A DNA stretch of 64,000 nt from Phytophthora colocasiae (GCA_018806915.1 JAGKQI010000098.1:1488001-1552000), one strand, 5' to 3'. Shown: positions 11,166-21,935, numbered from the stretch's first letter. Translations and numbers: made by a program. Notes: a model not told the origin generated them from the letters alone.

Positions 11166-14020
11166 ATGAGCGATAATTGGCGACTGGATGTCAAGTTCCA
11201 AGGTCACTCCATCGACCTGGTGGGTCGTTTGCCAGCCGAGAAACGCTCGCTACTACGAGACTTCCCGCGCCGTCTGGCAGTGGGCACCAAGGCCAAGCTG
11301 TCTGCGATCCCGCAAAAGGGTTTCTTCTGCAAGTTCTTTGCTAAGAACTGTGAGGAGATGAAGGTCTACATGAAAAAGCATGAGTGTGCACTGTGCGTGC
11401 AGTTTGTGGCCTCTACGTTCAATTTCACGCTGTATCTTTTGGTTCCTGTGGCACTGAGAGGACTTAAGTGTCTACATCGGCTACGGAAGAACGGTACAAA
11501 TGGAAAATTAGTGATGCACTGAAATGGAGTTAATACTAATAAGGTTGTTTTTACTTGGTATGTAGGAGCAAGCCCGGAATCTATTAAGTCGCTTTGCACG
11601 GATCGCGACGGCGTGGTGATTGGCTTTATTGTGTCGGAGGTGAATGTGGAGATGGAGGAGAAGCTGAACGAACGTATGAAAGTGATGGAGGAGCTGGAGT
11701 CGACGGCAAAGGCGATCTCCCACACATTCGGTGACCCCATGCTAGAGTTTGACTTGTTGATTGACCAGTTGGATACGAAGCCTTCAGCGATTCAGGTGCG
11801 TTTTGCAGTTTTCGGCGTTGAGGATGGGACGATTGCAATCTAACGACTGAGTTATCAAATGTGTCTGGTCTTATGTTCGTTTTGAAGGTTTGCTCGAAGT
11901 TTATTGTTCGTCATCAGCATTTGCACGATGCTATTTCCCAGAAACTAGCGCAGACGATGGGTATCATGCAATCATCCAAGGCGCGAGCTAGCATTGTGTA
12001 CGTTGTCCATGACGTCGTTAAGTCCGTGCGTGCGAATTACCCGCAGAAGGAGCGCAATGCGAAGATGCGTGAGTCGGCATTGGTTTCCTCTCTCGAAAAG
12101 ATTCTCTTTCAACTGGCGCAGAAACTAAGAGGGGACGCTAAGCATAATGTACGTTTGTGTGTGAATGCCTGTTGTTGGTAGGTAATGATGCTGACACACT
12201 ATGAATGTTTTACAGCCTAATATTCGAGCAGTATTCGAGTTCTGGAGCAAGTGGGGATTACAATACTCAGAACCTGTTGTAGATGAGGACACGTCAAAGT
12301 ACGACTCCATGCTCAAGATTGATGAGACGTTTGAGATGTTGGAACGTGAGGTATCATTAGTTTCTGATGCTTCTTCGTCGCCAGTCAAGCCTTCCGCACC
12401 CCCCGAGGTTGTGGCGTTTATGAAGAAGCACAGCATCCAGCCTGGCCCATGGGAAGTTTACCTTGGACGTGCCTCTCCCCAAGAAATGGACGAGTTGGAT
12501 GCTGTCTTGGATCTGAACACGAAGTATTTCGGATTCAATAACTGGGATCCGTCTGAGAAAGGAGGTCGAAGAGGCGGAGAGATGTTCCTGCATCACTACA
12601 CCAAGTCGATGATGCCATGGCTGCTACATGCATCAACATCGTCAAACTCAAACTCGGGTAAAAGGAAGCGTGCCAAGGAATCTCTAATTCTACTGCGCGA
12701 TGCATTCTTGTGCACGTGGGATCTCGACCCAACAGCAGCGCGTGCAGTTTCTGACATCGATCGCTCCTTACTAGACGATATGTGGAAGAAAATGGAGTAC
12801 GTGAAGTGTCAAAACCCTTCTGCGTTTGTCTTTGGGAAGGTCAGGCGAGTGAAAACAACCCAGTTTGCTAATAGTCCAGCTACGGATGCAATTCTCAAGT
12901 CTGTCGAAGACGAGTCTAAGGTGAAATCCAGCGAACTTGTTTCAGAGCTTATCAAGGTTTTCAAGCTCGATACCATGGCCCGTGAAATGGTAGCTAAAGT
13001 CAGGTCCAAACCTGATCTGTGCAATATTGCGAAAGAACTCTGCAACCGATGTCGCCACCACATGGTGGCAAACCCGTCAGTGCACATGGTCAAGCTCTGC
13101 CAAAAGATCCTTGCCTCTAAGAATCCGATGAAGGCTTATTCGTCAGCTATGAAGAGCATGATTTCTCGGCAGATGAAGATGTCTGCTATGTTCGACAAAG
13201 AAGCAAAGTACGTTTTTGTGCTGTTCAATATGCAATAGTGGTCAACACTAACAATCGTATGTGTGTGCATTTATTCAGGAAAAAGAGAAAGCTGGAGAGT
13301 GTTAGTGCTTCATCATCTCCAGTCACTGAAAGCGAAGCCTCAAGCTCTCCTCACTCCGAGCTTACAGATGCCGAGCTGGCCGCAGTGAAGCGACGTATCC
13401 CGAAGCCTCCCAAGCTGCTGTTCAAGAAGGTTGAGCTGGAAACGATTACATACCAAGAGACAAACGATAATGGCACAGTCGGAGTAGCGGTCTCCGGTAT
13501 CCCCAACGCTGGAAGGGGGCTATTTAACCTGTCGGATCACCCGTGGCCAGCGTTTTCGGTTGTCTGTATCTTCGGTGTTCGCCGAATTACGAAGGAGATG
13601 CATCATGACGGACTGAACAAGGTGGCACGGTGCGGCGAGTTAGGCGAGACCTTCGTCGTCGTAAATGGCACTGTGCGCGACGTAGACAAGTTTCAGACGC
13701 AATATGGCCACCGGTTGATGCCCTTCGACGGTTTGGTTGATGCGGATGGATCGGCCGGCGGATTCCCGAATGACCGCGTGTATGAATACCCTGCGGACGT
13801 CTATTGGGATGCCTCGGGATTCTATAACAACTGCATCCTGGTTCCTGGTTGCGTGATTGAGAATCCTCAAGACACAACAAGCCCGATCGTCTTGAACCAG
13901 CTGTACATCGTCACATGGAAGGAAGTGGCAGTGCGCGAGGAGTTTTTCCTTGCGTACGGAACATCGTATTACGAGGACGACGAGAAGACCAGCGCCACGA
14001 GCGAGGGAAGCAGCACCTAG
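11166..14020 (+). CDS. CTD-interacting-domain protein with SET-like C terminus (spliced)
   Basis: Proposed exons: 11166-11392, 11459-11493, 11566-11795, 11888-12148, 12216-13207, 13279-14020 (828 aa). All introns are GT-AG, 66-92 nt, and phases agree. The first intron (11393-11458, GTGCGT donor) is optional, since reading through keeps the frame (850 aa). The intron at 11494-11565 has a perfect TACTAAT branch site. Exons 3-5 encode a helical region with KARASIVYVVHDVVKSVR and FEFWSKWGLQY, resembling a CID/RPR domain that binds the RNA polymerase II C-terminal tail. The last exon has IPNAGRGLF at its start and EEFFLAYGTSYY at its end, like the edges of a SET methyltransferase domain. The central NHSC-type cofactor motif is not clear, so catalysis is doubtful. 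KKRKLE at the last splice junction is a likely nuclear signal. Confidence 0.75.
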
Positions 14021-14307
14021 TTAGCGAAATAGAAGCAGCGAAGCTCAACAGTTAGCCTTGCTACAACGTAACCTAAGAAGAACGACCCTATAGAAAGCAT
14101 GGACCAAGTGCCTCGAAGACTTTCAGCTGTCCGTAAGATTTCCAACTTCCCACACTCGTTGTGTCATACCAATTCAGACGAATGCAAGTGCCTCGAAATT
14201 TACAAACTATGGTTTGATTGCTTTTACAGTTCGACCGTTTGCTCAGGTCATTTTTCATACACTACACAGTACTTTGCACTAGACTTGCTATCGTCGTCGT
14301 TGCGTTT
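14021..14307. other. Convergent intergenic spacer
   Basis: Lies between the stop codons of two convergent genes. It contains one 70-codon ORF (14099-14311) without recognisable features; I do not call it a gene. It should hold the 3' untranslated regions of both neighbours. Confidence 0.5.
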
Positions 14308-15117
14308 TTAATACGAGATTCTGCTCTCGTCGAGCTGCAGGCGACACACTGGGCATGTGTGCTGGAGATTTAGCCACACACGCACGCATCCTGCGTGGTA
14401 GTTGTGACCGCACGGCAGACGCAGCGTTTGGTCGTCGGCCAAATCGCCACAGCAGATCGGGCACTCGGAAGTGTCGTCACTTGTATCGCCACAGTCTTGA
14501 CCTGCTTCGTAAGAGTTCAGTGGTGGCGACGCGGCTGGATTCTCGTGATAGAGTACGCGATCGATAGCGTTGGCGCGCTGGTTTGTGATGTCGAGGAACT
14601 CCTCCAGTATTTGTCGCGTGTGCTGCATGGCTTGGCAAAGCGCGTCGCGACTGAGGACGACTTGCACCAAGTCGTTCACAAATGTCTGGAATGCGCTGCA
14701 CTGGTCGTACTGAGTGGTAGATCCCCATAGTCTGCGAGTACCGACTCTGGGGGACGCTTTGACGATCTGCTGCAAGCGCTCACAGCACATTGGGGCCATA
14801 CACCCGCTTCCACTTCGACGGATACTCTTGCGTAGTTGTGCGTAGTCGTCGGAGGTTTTTGTGAGCACCCATTTTTGACGCATGACACTGTCCGAGACGT
14901 ACAATACGAAGTAGATAAGCGACGACGACCGCTGCGTTGACGCCAAGTGGAAGAGTCCTGCGCGGGCAATGGGGGTGTTCTGCTGTTTGGACGGTGAGCC
15001 TGGGGTTACCACTACTCGAGTGGTCGGTTTAGGCAGTTCATACTGAGTAGAGTGCTTCGAGTTGCTGGTTCCACCAGCGGAACTGCCGACGACATCTTCC
15101 AGCGAGATAAACACCAT
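14308..15117 (-). CDS. RING-H2 protein with PX-like N-terminal region
   Basis: The 269-residue product ends in a classic RING-H2 finger (about residues 215-258): C-P-I-C, then CGHNYHAGC with two zinc-binding His, then CPVC. RING-H2 proteins are usually E3 ubiquitin ligases that bring an E2 enzyme to a substrate. The preceding 130 residues contain an LYFVLYVSDS-like strand, RQKWVLTKTSDDYAQLRKSI and a basic region, which resembles a PX phosphoinositide-binding domain, but this is a weaker call. The start at 15117 is favoured by an initiator-like motif just upstream. It is convergent with the gene ending at 14020. Substrate unknown. Confidence 0.8.
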   Translation of the reverse strand: MVFISLEDVVGSSAGGTSNSKHSTQYELPKPTTRVVVTPGSPSKQQNTPIARAGLFHLASTQRSSSLIYFVLYVSDSVMRQKWVLTKTSDDYAQLRKSIRRSGSGCMAPMCCERLQQIVKASPRVGTRRLWGSTTQYDQCSAFQTFVNDLVQVVLSRDALCQAMQHTRQILEEFLDITNQRANAIDRVLYHENPAASPPLNSYEAGQDCGDTSDDTSECPICCGDLADDQTLRLPCGHNYHAGCVRVWLNLQHTCPVCRLQLDESRISY

Positions 15118-15132
15118 GAAGGCTGCAAGTTT

Positions 15133-15150
15133 CGAAATGGCAATGTGAGG
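15133..15150 (-). promoter_or_regulatory. Putative oomycete initiator of the RING-H2 gene
   Basis: On the minus strand this reads CCTCACATTGCCATTTCG, close to the oomycete initiator pattern of a TCA followed by pyrimidines and CATTT. It lies about 20-30 nt upstream of the proposed ATG, compatible with a very short leader. Confidence 0.45.
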
Positions 15151-15151
15151 G

Positions 15152-15882
15152 TGGACTCAACCAACGCTGCGATCCGACGCAAGCGACCCACCTCCGAGTG
15201 TACACCAACAGACGGTGCCTCGGTGGATGCAGCACTGCCATCCGGACGTTCGAATCCCATTGCACCACTCGCAAATTGCGAGTCGCAATGCAACGACGAC
15301 CTCGAAGTTGCTGCTGAGACAAAGCCAATTGTGAGGATAGAGCCACATTAGCGCAAAGTCTCCGACCACTGATTGGTCAATTCTTTCCGACTAGTTGACC
15401 AAGTATCGCCGAGCCTCGTTCGCGGTGCCGGTGGCTGTTCCAGGACAACGTCTGTATGATCCGCAGACTTGCTGTGCAGCCGTCAGCTTGCAGGATTTAA
15501 CTCTTTCAGTCAGTGTAGAGAATCCTGCTACATGTAGTTAAATAGCTCTCGGTATGGCTGCAACGGCGTTTTGATGATAAAAAGCTGTCGGCCACGGTAA
15601 GTTGAGATCAATCAGCTCTATAGTGACACTTAACCTGAACGAGTTCGTGTTTTCAGCGCTTCAATGAGACTGAACTGCACGCACACCTTGTCTGTAATTG
15701 TCGCGTCAATCGTACACGGCACGGTAATGCAACTTGGCCATCCTTTCCATTCGCTCAGAGAGTGTCCTGGGTTGACACCAAGATGTAATGCTCACGATGG
15801 ATCAATAACAGCGATAGCAAAGGCTAGAAAATCTAGAGCGTGGTGTCGCTCAGAATTAGCGTTGCAATTAATCGGTATCGGC
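15152..15882. other. Intergenic region upstream of the RING-H2 gene
   Basis: Several overlapping ORFs up to 102 codons occur on both strands, but none shows a domain. The plus-strand frame 15664-16161 is largely the complement of the LYR-motif gene. I see no supported gene here. Confidence 0.45.
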
Positions 15883-16227
15883 TCAAACACCCCGGGTATC
15901 GCCGCTATCGTCACTTTCGTTCTGCTGCTCAAACTCCGCCAAGACTCGGCGATTCTCGATATCGCGGAGCTTCTCGCGCAGGTCCTCAGGTGTGTAGCGG
16001 CTATTGAGGGTACGATATTTCTTGAGCTGGATAACGCCGACCATCTCACGGACCATCCAGCGACCGCGTTTTACAGCCTTCTTGATGTCTACGGGATCAG
16101 TCAGATCGCGGTTCTGGAAGAACGCTGCCTTGACCTTCTCACGTACGTGGCTCAGTCCTAGAGGGTAGTCACGTCCTACAAGCAGGAAGCGCTTGTACAG
16201 GTCACGCACCTTTGGGTCCATTTTCAT
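15883..16227 (-). CDS. ETFRF1: LYR-motif protein, ETFRF1/LYRM5-like
   Basis: The 114-residue product starts with a short segment followed by VRDLYKRFLLVGRDYPLG, the LYR-like first helix with the GRDYP block typical of LYRM5. It continues with an F-x-N-(R/K)-D-x3-(D/N)-P segment, GRWMVREMVGVIQLKKYR and a three-helix length typical of the Complex1_LYR family. In animals this protein is mitochondrial, where it binds electron transfer flavoprotein and removes its FAD; that function is carried over by homology only. The acidic tail QQNESDDSGD is an extension beyond the usual length of about 90. It is head-to-head with the gene at 16314, sharing an 86-bp promoter region. Confidence 0.85.
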   Translation of the reverse strand: MKMDPKVRDLYKRFLLVGRDYPLGLSHVREKVKAAFFQNRDLTDPVDIKKAVKRGRWMVREMVGVIQLKKYRTLNSRYTPEDLREKLRDIENRRVLAEFEQQNESDDSGDTRGV

Positions 16228-16313
16228 TCTTCCTTGACACTTAATAAATAATAATGAGCTGTATTAGCCAATCACGTGCATTCCCTCACCACTATATAGG
16301 AGTGACAAGAACC
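16228..16313. promoter_or_regulatory. Compact bidirectional promoter
   Basis: Only 86 bp separate the two divergent start codons. The space contains a CCAAT box with an adjoining E-box-like CACGTG (near 16267-16277), and a TATATA near 16292. On the minus strand it reads GCTCATTATTATTT (16246-16259), a good match to the oomycete initiator and correctly placed for the LYR-motif gene. The two genes are therefore likely co-regulated from shared elements. Confidence 0.5.
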
Positions 16314-17081
16314 ATGAGCTCCAGTAGCTCCGAAGTGGACCGCCGAGCTGTGCCCGATGAGGCTACGGCGCTGCTGACGATCAAGATCGGAGATGTCTCG
16401 CGTACATCCCGCAAACACCTGACGATCCTCACGTTTGGCTTCCTGTTGTCCGAAGGCCTGGACGTGTTCCGTGCCAAGGTGGACGCGTGTACGGACAAGG
16501 CGCTGGAGAATTCCTGCGGAGATCCCCATGTGCGCGTGGACCCGGCACTCTACATGCGACCTGGGGCTCACTCGAAGCAGGCGGAGCTTGTGGAGATTAC
16601 TTCCACTAACTTTGAAAATCGTGTGGCTAGAAGCTACAAGAACTACCTTAAGCGCAAGACGGAGGACAATTTCCAGTGTGAGGTGTACGTCTACGTCAAG
16701 AAGGTCGTTGCCCCCCGACGTCGAAGATCGAAGGATACGACAGAGATAGCTACTGATGTTGCGTTGCAGGAGGATTTCGTACAGACTCAACAGTTGGACT
16801 CTGGTGAGCTTTCCGGTCCAGCCGTTGCACCGAGTTCGAAGCGGAAGCGTTCGATTGGGTCCGAAGGCAGCGTCGAGCAGAGTCAATCGTATCAGCCTGT
16901 GCAGGGACTGCATATTGATGGTGGATATTATCGTACAGTGCGGATGGTGATCAACGGAGTTGTGGTGCCGGTGCAAGTCAACGTGCAGGACCTACTCTTG
17001 TGCTTTACGTCGTTTCAGCAGTCGACGGCGCTCGGAACTGAGACTCACGAAGAAGCAGAGGCGAATGGATTCCAGGAGTGA
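16314..17081 (+). CDS. Conserved-looking protein of unknown function
   Basis: A 255-residue product. The frame is open to 16254, but I take the ATG at 16314 (ACCATGAGC context) because the upstream part overlaps the promoter. The N-terminal half looks folded: a strand-rich LLTIKIGDV, HLTILTFGFLLSEGLDVFRAKV, and a basic helix RVARSYKNYLKRK followed by CEVYVYVKKV. The C-terminal half is Gln/Ser-rich with a KRKR nuclear-localisation-like cluster, ending in a hydrophobic segment. I do not recognise the family. It may be oomycete-specific. Confidence 0.65.
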   Translation: MSSSSSEVDRRAVPDEATALLTIKIGDVSRTSRKHLTILTFGFLLSEGLDVFRAKVDACTDKALENSCGDPHVRVDPALYMRPGAHSKQAELVEITSTNFENRVARSYKNYLKRKTEDNFQCEVYVYVKKVVAPRRRRSKDTTEIATDVALQEDFVQTQQLDSGELSGPAVAPSSKRKRSIGSEGSVEQSQSYQPVQGLHIDGGYYRTVRMVINGVVVPVQVNVQDLLLCFTSFQQSTALGTETHEEAEANGFQE

Positions 17082-17537
17082 CACAATGGTTGAAAGCACT
17101 CTTCGAGTCATGGCGTAACATGAAGAGGGCTCAAACAGATAATGCAGCGGGCATCATTCTATCGTATATATTGGGCGAGTTCACCCTGGCGACTTGCTTT
17201 TCTACAAATGTACTTACTACTGCTACTACTTCTCGCGTATGCGTCGATGCTGCGTGCTTGTTTTCTTTTTTTTCTCTTGCGGCGTCCATGCTGGGTCTTC
17301 CGACTTTAGTCTTGAGCTTCACTTCATCGTCATCGTTTGCTTCATGAGCTTGAAATTCGCGCTCCGAACGACAGACGGGAGGCCAAGTCGTGGCAATCAA
17401 ATATCATACCATGCAGCTCAGCTACATACTTCTGGGGGTATCTTCACAGTCCAAAACTCCAGAAATGCAAATCCAAAATGCAAAAACGGCAAAAGGGCCG
17501 TGCGCTCTGGAGGGCACACGGAAGGCCAACACCCCAC
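17082..17537. other. Convergent intergenic spacer
   Basis: Separates the stop of the unknown gene from the stop of the CCCH protein gene. ORFs here are short and overlap on both strands; none is supported. T-rich stretches near 17258-17276 could serve 3' end formation. Confidence 0.5.
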
Positions 17538-19574
17538 TTAATACTCTGACGGTGGCAGACCAGAAGCATCGAAACTGCTCCAGGAAGATCCAGAGTCACG
17601 TCGAGGTGGGCGTCCACCTGATGTTGAACGCTTGTCCTCCATGCTCTTCAGGTAGCGGAACTGGCCAGGAGGTTGCATATACGGGTTTTGCTGCTGTTGA
17701 GCAATGTCATACTGCTGAGGCTGGAAGCCGAACTGTCCACCGGATCCTCTAGACGAAGGTTGCAACTGACGCTGATGCTGAGGAACAAAACCCTGTTGCT
17801 GTTGAGACGGAGGCTGTGGCTGGAACGGGTGGTGTTGCTGTGGAATCGCTGGTGGCTGGTGGTGGTGGTGCTGATACTGCTGCTGGTACTGATGTTGCAG
17901 CTGAAGTTGCTTCTCCATCGAGACTGGTGGCGGTGGAGGAACGGGTGACGTCGGGAAATCTCCGCCAAAACCTGCAGCCGCTGCTGCAATCTGAGCGGTG
18001 TTGCTCTCCACGGTGCGCAAGTCATTTTGACCGTGTGCAAATCGACATTCATCTTTGGAGTAGTTGCAGTTGCCTTTCAGGAAGTAGTAGCATAGTTCGG
18101 TCTTGTAGCTTTGCAGTCTTGGAGTCGCAGCCGGTAAAATTTGTTGGTTGCCAGTACTACCACTACTGCCGGAACCAACTTCGCGCAAGTCATTCACACC
18201 GTGTGCCATCGGACAGTCACGACGCGATTTCGTGCATGTGCCGTTCTCGTATGCTTGGCAGAGCCGAGTCTTGTAGTTGGGTCCGTGCTTGGTGCTACTG
18301 CCGGTCGCACTTGAGCTGCTAGGTCGAACTAGATCGCTTTCACCATGAGCAAAAGAGCATGTGCGACGTGTCTTGTTGCATTTGCCCTGCATGTAGTACA
18401 TGCAGATCTCCGTCTTCCAGTTGCTTGAAGAGCCTGGTGGAGGTCCGCTGGATCCACTCTGGCTACTGCTGCGATGCAGACTCGTTTTGCCATGTCCAGC
18501 TGAAGAGGACCGAGATGGAGAGGGAGATGCCATCGACACCAGGCTGCCTCCGCTCTCCACTCTTCCTTCAGCCTCTATCGCAGGGTTGAAGATCGGGTGT
18601 GTCTGCAAAATATGGTCGATCGCTGCAGACTCCTGGCCGTCGAAGCGCTGCAAGACCACTTCCAGCTCCTCAACTGGGATATCGTCGAACAGCTCTGACA
18701 GCATGGACAATTGCAGCGGCGATACCGATCTTGCCGATGACGAAACTGAACCAACAGCGGATAATCTCCCACTCTCTCCCCGTCTTGTCTCCTTTTGCTC
18801 GTCATGCCCGTCTCCAGCTTCAGGTTTACCTTGTTCCACTGTCGATTGTTCAAGCGACAGCGACACCATGTCGTCCTTCAACTCACGACTAGAAGGCGGC
18901 ATCTTGTCCTCCCCCAACGCGTCGGCAGTAAATGGTCTGGCATGCTTGGGCGTTACTTGAGGGGAATCAAGCAAAGACGAAGGCAAGAACTGGCCCATAA
19001 GAGTGCTGCGAAGAGTCTGTGTGCTTGAAGACGGCGAGGAGGGTTCATCATCGGCACCCTCGTGTTCACCCTCGCCTCTAGCAGACGCCGATGGGTAAAA
19101 GTTAAATGCCATGAGGTTCGAGCCTGCTGAAGATCCACCAGGAGGACCCGATCCAGCGGACCCACCACCTTGTCCAGAAATTGGCTTATTCGGTGAGCTC
19201 CACGGGTTGTCGCTTTGCTCCTGTAACGACGGTGACTGTGGAGAGCGAGCACCAACTGAGCCGGAGTCATCTCCGCTGCGTCTTCGCCGCAGTTCTTTGA
19301 TTTCGTTCTTGGCGTCGATGAGCGCAAGTCGTTCGTCTACAAGATCGCGCTTCAACTTAGTCGACAGCGCAGAGAAGAGCGCCACGCGCTGCTTTGAAAG
19401 TCGCTGTTCGTCGCGCAGCTCGTCCACGACCTGTTGTAGCTCTCGCACTTGCAACCGCGAAGCTTGGAGCTCGCGCAGGATGCGGCGCATGTCGTCGCTG
19501 AGCTCGGCATCGCCACCGTCCTTCCCATGCAGCTGCTCACCGGCAAGTGCAACAGCGGCACCGCCTTTCTCCAT
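17538..19574 (-). CDS. Triple CCCH zinc-finger protein with CUE domain and coiled coil
   Basis: A 678-residue protein. Residues about 25-100 form a heptad-like coiled coil rich in Leu, Arg and Glu. Residues 288-330 (QLSMLSELFDDIPVEELEVV followed by a DHIL block) match a CUE ubiquitin-binding domain. Three CCCH fingers follow at about 391-410, 439-458 and 495-514. All have C-x7-C-x6-C-x3-H spacing and are preceded by W/Y-KT-(E/R)-(I/L)-C, the lead-in known from RNA-binding CCCH proteins. The C terminus (from about 540) is Pro/Gln/His-rich and low complexity. CUE plus CCCH suggests an RNA-binding regulator linked to ubiquitin, but that is inference. The spacing differs from the common C-x8-C-x5-C-x3-H type. 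The start is the first ATG of the frame, and no introns are needed. Confidence 0.85.
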   Translation of the reverse strand: MEKGGAAVALAGEQLHGKDGGDAELSDDMRRILRELQASRLQVRELQQVVDELRDEQRLSKQRVALFSALSTKLKRDLVDERLALIDAKNEIKELRRRRSGDDSGSVGARSPQSPSLQEQSDNPWSSPNKPISGQGGGSAGSGPPGGSSAGSNLMAFNFYPSASARGEGEHEGADDEPSSPSSSTQTLRSTLMGQFLPSSLLDSPQVTPKHARPFTADALGEDKMPPSSRELKDDMVSLSLEQSTVEQGKPEAGDGHDEQKETRRGESGRLSAVGSVSSSARSVSPLQLSMLSELFDDIPVEELEVVLQRFDGQESAAIDHILQTHPIFNPAIEAEGRVESGGSLVSMASPSPSRSSSAGHGKTSLHRSSSQSGSSGPPPGSSSNWKTEICMYYMQGKCNKTRRTCSFAHGESDLVRPSSSSATGSSTKHGPNYKTRLCQAYENGTCTKSRRDCPMAHGVNDLREVGSGSSGSTGNQQILPAATPRLQSYKTELCYYFLKGNCNYSKDECRFAHGQNDLRTVESNTAQIAAAAAGFGGDFPTSPVPPPPPVSMEKQLQLQHQYQQQYQHHHHQPPAIPQQHHPFQPQPPSQQQQGFVPQHQRQLQPSSRGSGGQFGFQPQQYDIAQQQQNPYMQPPGQFRYLKSMEDKRSTSGGRPPRRDSGSSWSSFDASGLPPSEY

Positions 19575-19909
19575 CTATATAGACATAGCCAGTGTTCAGG
19601 GACAGCAGATCACATTAGTCAGTCATGCGCTAGCAAGAGCGGAAGGCGCTGGCCGTCGTGCAAGAGCGTATCGGCCAGCGGCACTTCGAGTTAACACATG
19701 CAAAATGGCTAACTGGTTGATGGTCCACCGTTGGCGGTAGCCAAGAACGAACCAGAAAGTTCAGCGAACGCTAACGGAATGCACTTACCCAAGCAAGCTT
19801 GCCTTGGACGCTGGGCTCGACGCCATACTCGCGGCCAATACCCGACACAACCTGCACAGTTCGTCATGTTACGCATGGCGAGTTCACAGACACACACACA
19901 TAATAACCG

Positions 19910-20234
19910 TCAGTGATTTGCGGTCACTCTGAAATCTGGAAGATCCCACTCGTCGAGGAGTTCAAACGGTTGGCCGGCGGAGGGCATCGCTGCAGCTCCG
20001 CGTCGGCCGCCACCGTCTCCGTCCACTACAAGCGGACGCATCGCTGTAGACTTGACGCACCTGTACAAGGGACGACTGGAAGGCCTGGCTAATCTCCGAG
20101 GCGACACGTCCGAGCAGCTCGCCCGTCTCGGACGTCGTCGTCTGCTGATCACTGGAGGCTGGAGTTGCTGCTGCCGCTTCTACGGGCGCTGGCTCGTGCT
20201 GTGGCTCGGATGGCGAGCCTGCTGCGGCTGCCAT
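19910..20234 (-). other. Possible small spliced gene
   Basis: From the ATG at 20234 the frame encodes an Ala/Pro/Thr-rich start and GELLGRVASEISQAFQSSLV, a plausible helix. It then meets a strong donor (CAG then GTGCGT near 20057). A second frame ends in PFELLDEWDLPDF before a stop at 19910. A 71-nt GT-AG intron fits in length but leaves the frames out of phase, so I cannot give a valid model. Unknown function. Confidence 0.3.
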
Positions 20235-20274
20235 GTCAACTGCAGGTGGTGGACAAGTGCCTTGGAGTGAACCG

Positions 20275-21935
20275 AGTTGCTACTAGCCGGAAGGTTTGCG
20301 GTTGAGTCGGCCTGAGTGCTGGCTGCGCGGGCAGCAAATGCGCGGGCAGATGCGGACGCAGCAAGCAGTCAAGTGGATCGCAGGCGAAGCCACTTGGGTC
20401 AGGACGCGACGGACGTTCGCTTTTTTGCTCAAGGCTCCGAGTCCTGAGCGGAGCAAGTGACTGTAGCAGTGCAGTCAGTGGCTGGCTCTTCTGCTTTTTC
20501 CGAGATGCTCGCGTCGGTTTGCCCTGCAAGTCAAGCAAGCGAAAAGGGGTCAAGTCTGGCTGGCAGAGAGGCAAGCAGCGTGAAAAGAGAGTGCGCGGCC
20601 GACTAAATCCGGGAAGGGGCAGCTCGCTCTTGCCCCGCTGTATGAAGTTTTGCTGCGCGTAATATGTCGCGTCCTCGATGTTAATTTTTTGGAGCTCTTG
20701 CCCATGGACAGGCGTCCATTCCGTAGCGTTTTTCGCGGGTCATGTGGTTTAGCAAGTGGCTGAATTCAAAAGACAAAGGCGTAAAGCCAATTGGCTACAA
20801 AAGTACTGATTGTTGGAGGTTATCAGGATTTTCCGAGGGGGGGGACCAAATACCAGATCCAAGCAACCAATCCGATCGAGCTTAACTATTTCCCGCAGCG
20901 ATATTTTTGGCTGGACTTGCAGCGGTGGATTCAAGGCATGTCGCGCCACGCTAACGGAGCCCTTCGCGCTAATGTTAGCGCGGGAAGGCTCTCGCAACGC
21001 TGCGGGCAGCCTTCCTGATATATATGTGCGGCCAGTGCTGGCTATAGCTGAGACGTCCCAAGCTTGGCATCTTGCGGCAAGACTTGCCAGGTGGTGGCCA
21101 CCAGCGACGAGTTCAAGGACATGCGACTTCGAGCTGATGGTGGTGAGCCACCCAGCTTGATTTCAACGGTGCACTGGAATGCGAATGGGGTGCCACCAGA
21201 TGGCCGTATTGGCCAAGCCATGGTGCAACTGCGTTTAGCACTAAGCTATTAGCAAAATGAGCAGCACGTTGAAAATCCAAATGCCCGACGGTTATCGTCA
21301 TGCTAGCTAGTCGAAACCGTAGAACCGCAGGTAATCTAAAGAACGTGCGCTTTTTTCGCTATGGTTATTTCGTAGAAATCCATAACCGAAGATTTTTTTT
21401 GCAAATGTGAGTGATGGTCTTTGAAGTGAAATTTTGAAAAAGCGACTTATAGCGGTCCGGGATGGATAACGGGCTAAAGTAGATTAGACCGTTGTGTATC
21501 ATAGCTTCTACTTGAAACTCCATTGGGCGACCCGTGGCCCTTAAATCACTTGAATTCATTATGTGACTGATAAAGTTTGGGATTCGTACGTAACTGAATT
21601 CTTATTGTGTTTTTACTGGTTTGTGCGATTCCAGCAAACCGAGAGAGCTTTATTTCTGAACTAAAAAGACTGACTTTTATACGGAGAGACAGAGGATTCA
21701 TATTCGTGCCCATTGAACTGAACGATTGCACTGAAGACTGGTCTACCGACCAGTAAATCGTCTACGAAAACCCCCAAGCAATCAGAGCGCTCAACCTCGA
21801 GTGGTGGGTAGCCCCCCCCCCCCTTATCACTTTTGCATCAGCAAACTAAAGCATGACTACCACCTACAACTGGCGCCTTCTAGACAGCCTGCGCGGCGAC
21901 AAGCTGATCAATCGCAGCCTCGACGCATCCCCCCC
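20275..21935. other. Region without supported genes
   Basis: Only short unsupported ORFs are visible on either strand. The right part (from about 21300) is AT-rich and probably belongs to the 5' end of the MULE transposon. A run of 12 C lies at 21812-21823. A palindromic GCTAACGGAGCCCTTCGCGC / GCGCTAATGTTAGC arrangement occurs near 20951-20980. Confidence 0.4.

Noticed and set aside
15664..16161. 165-codon plus-strand ORF
   Set aside because: Its second half is the antisense of the LYR-motif gene and no domain is visible.
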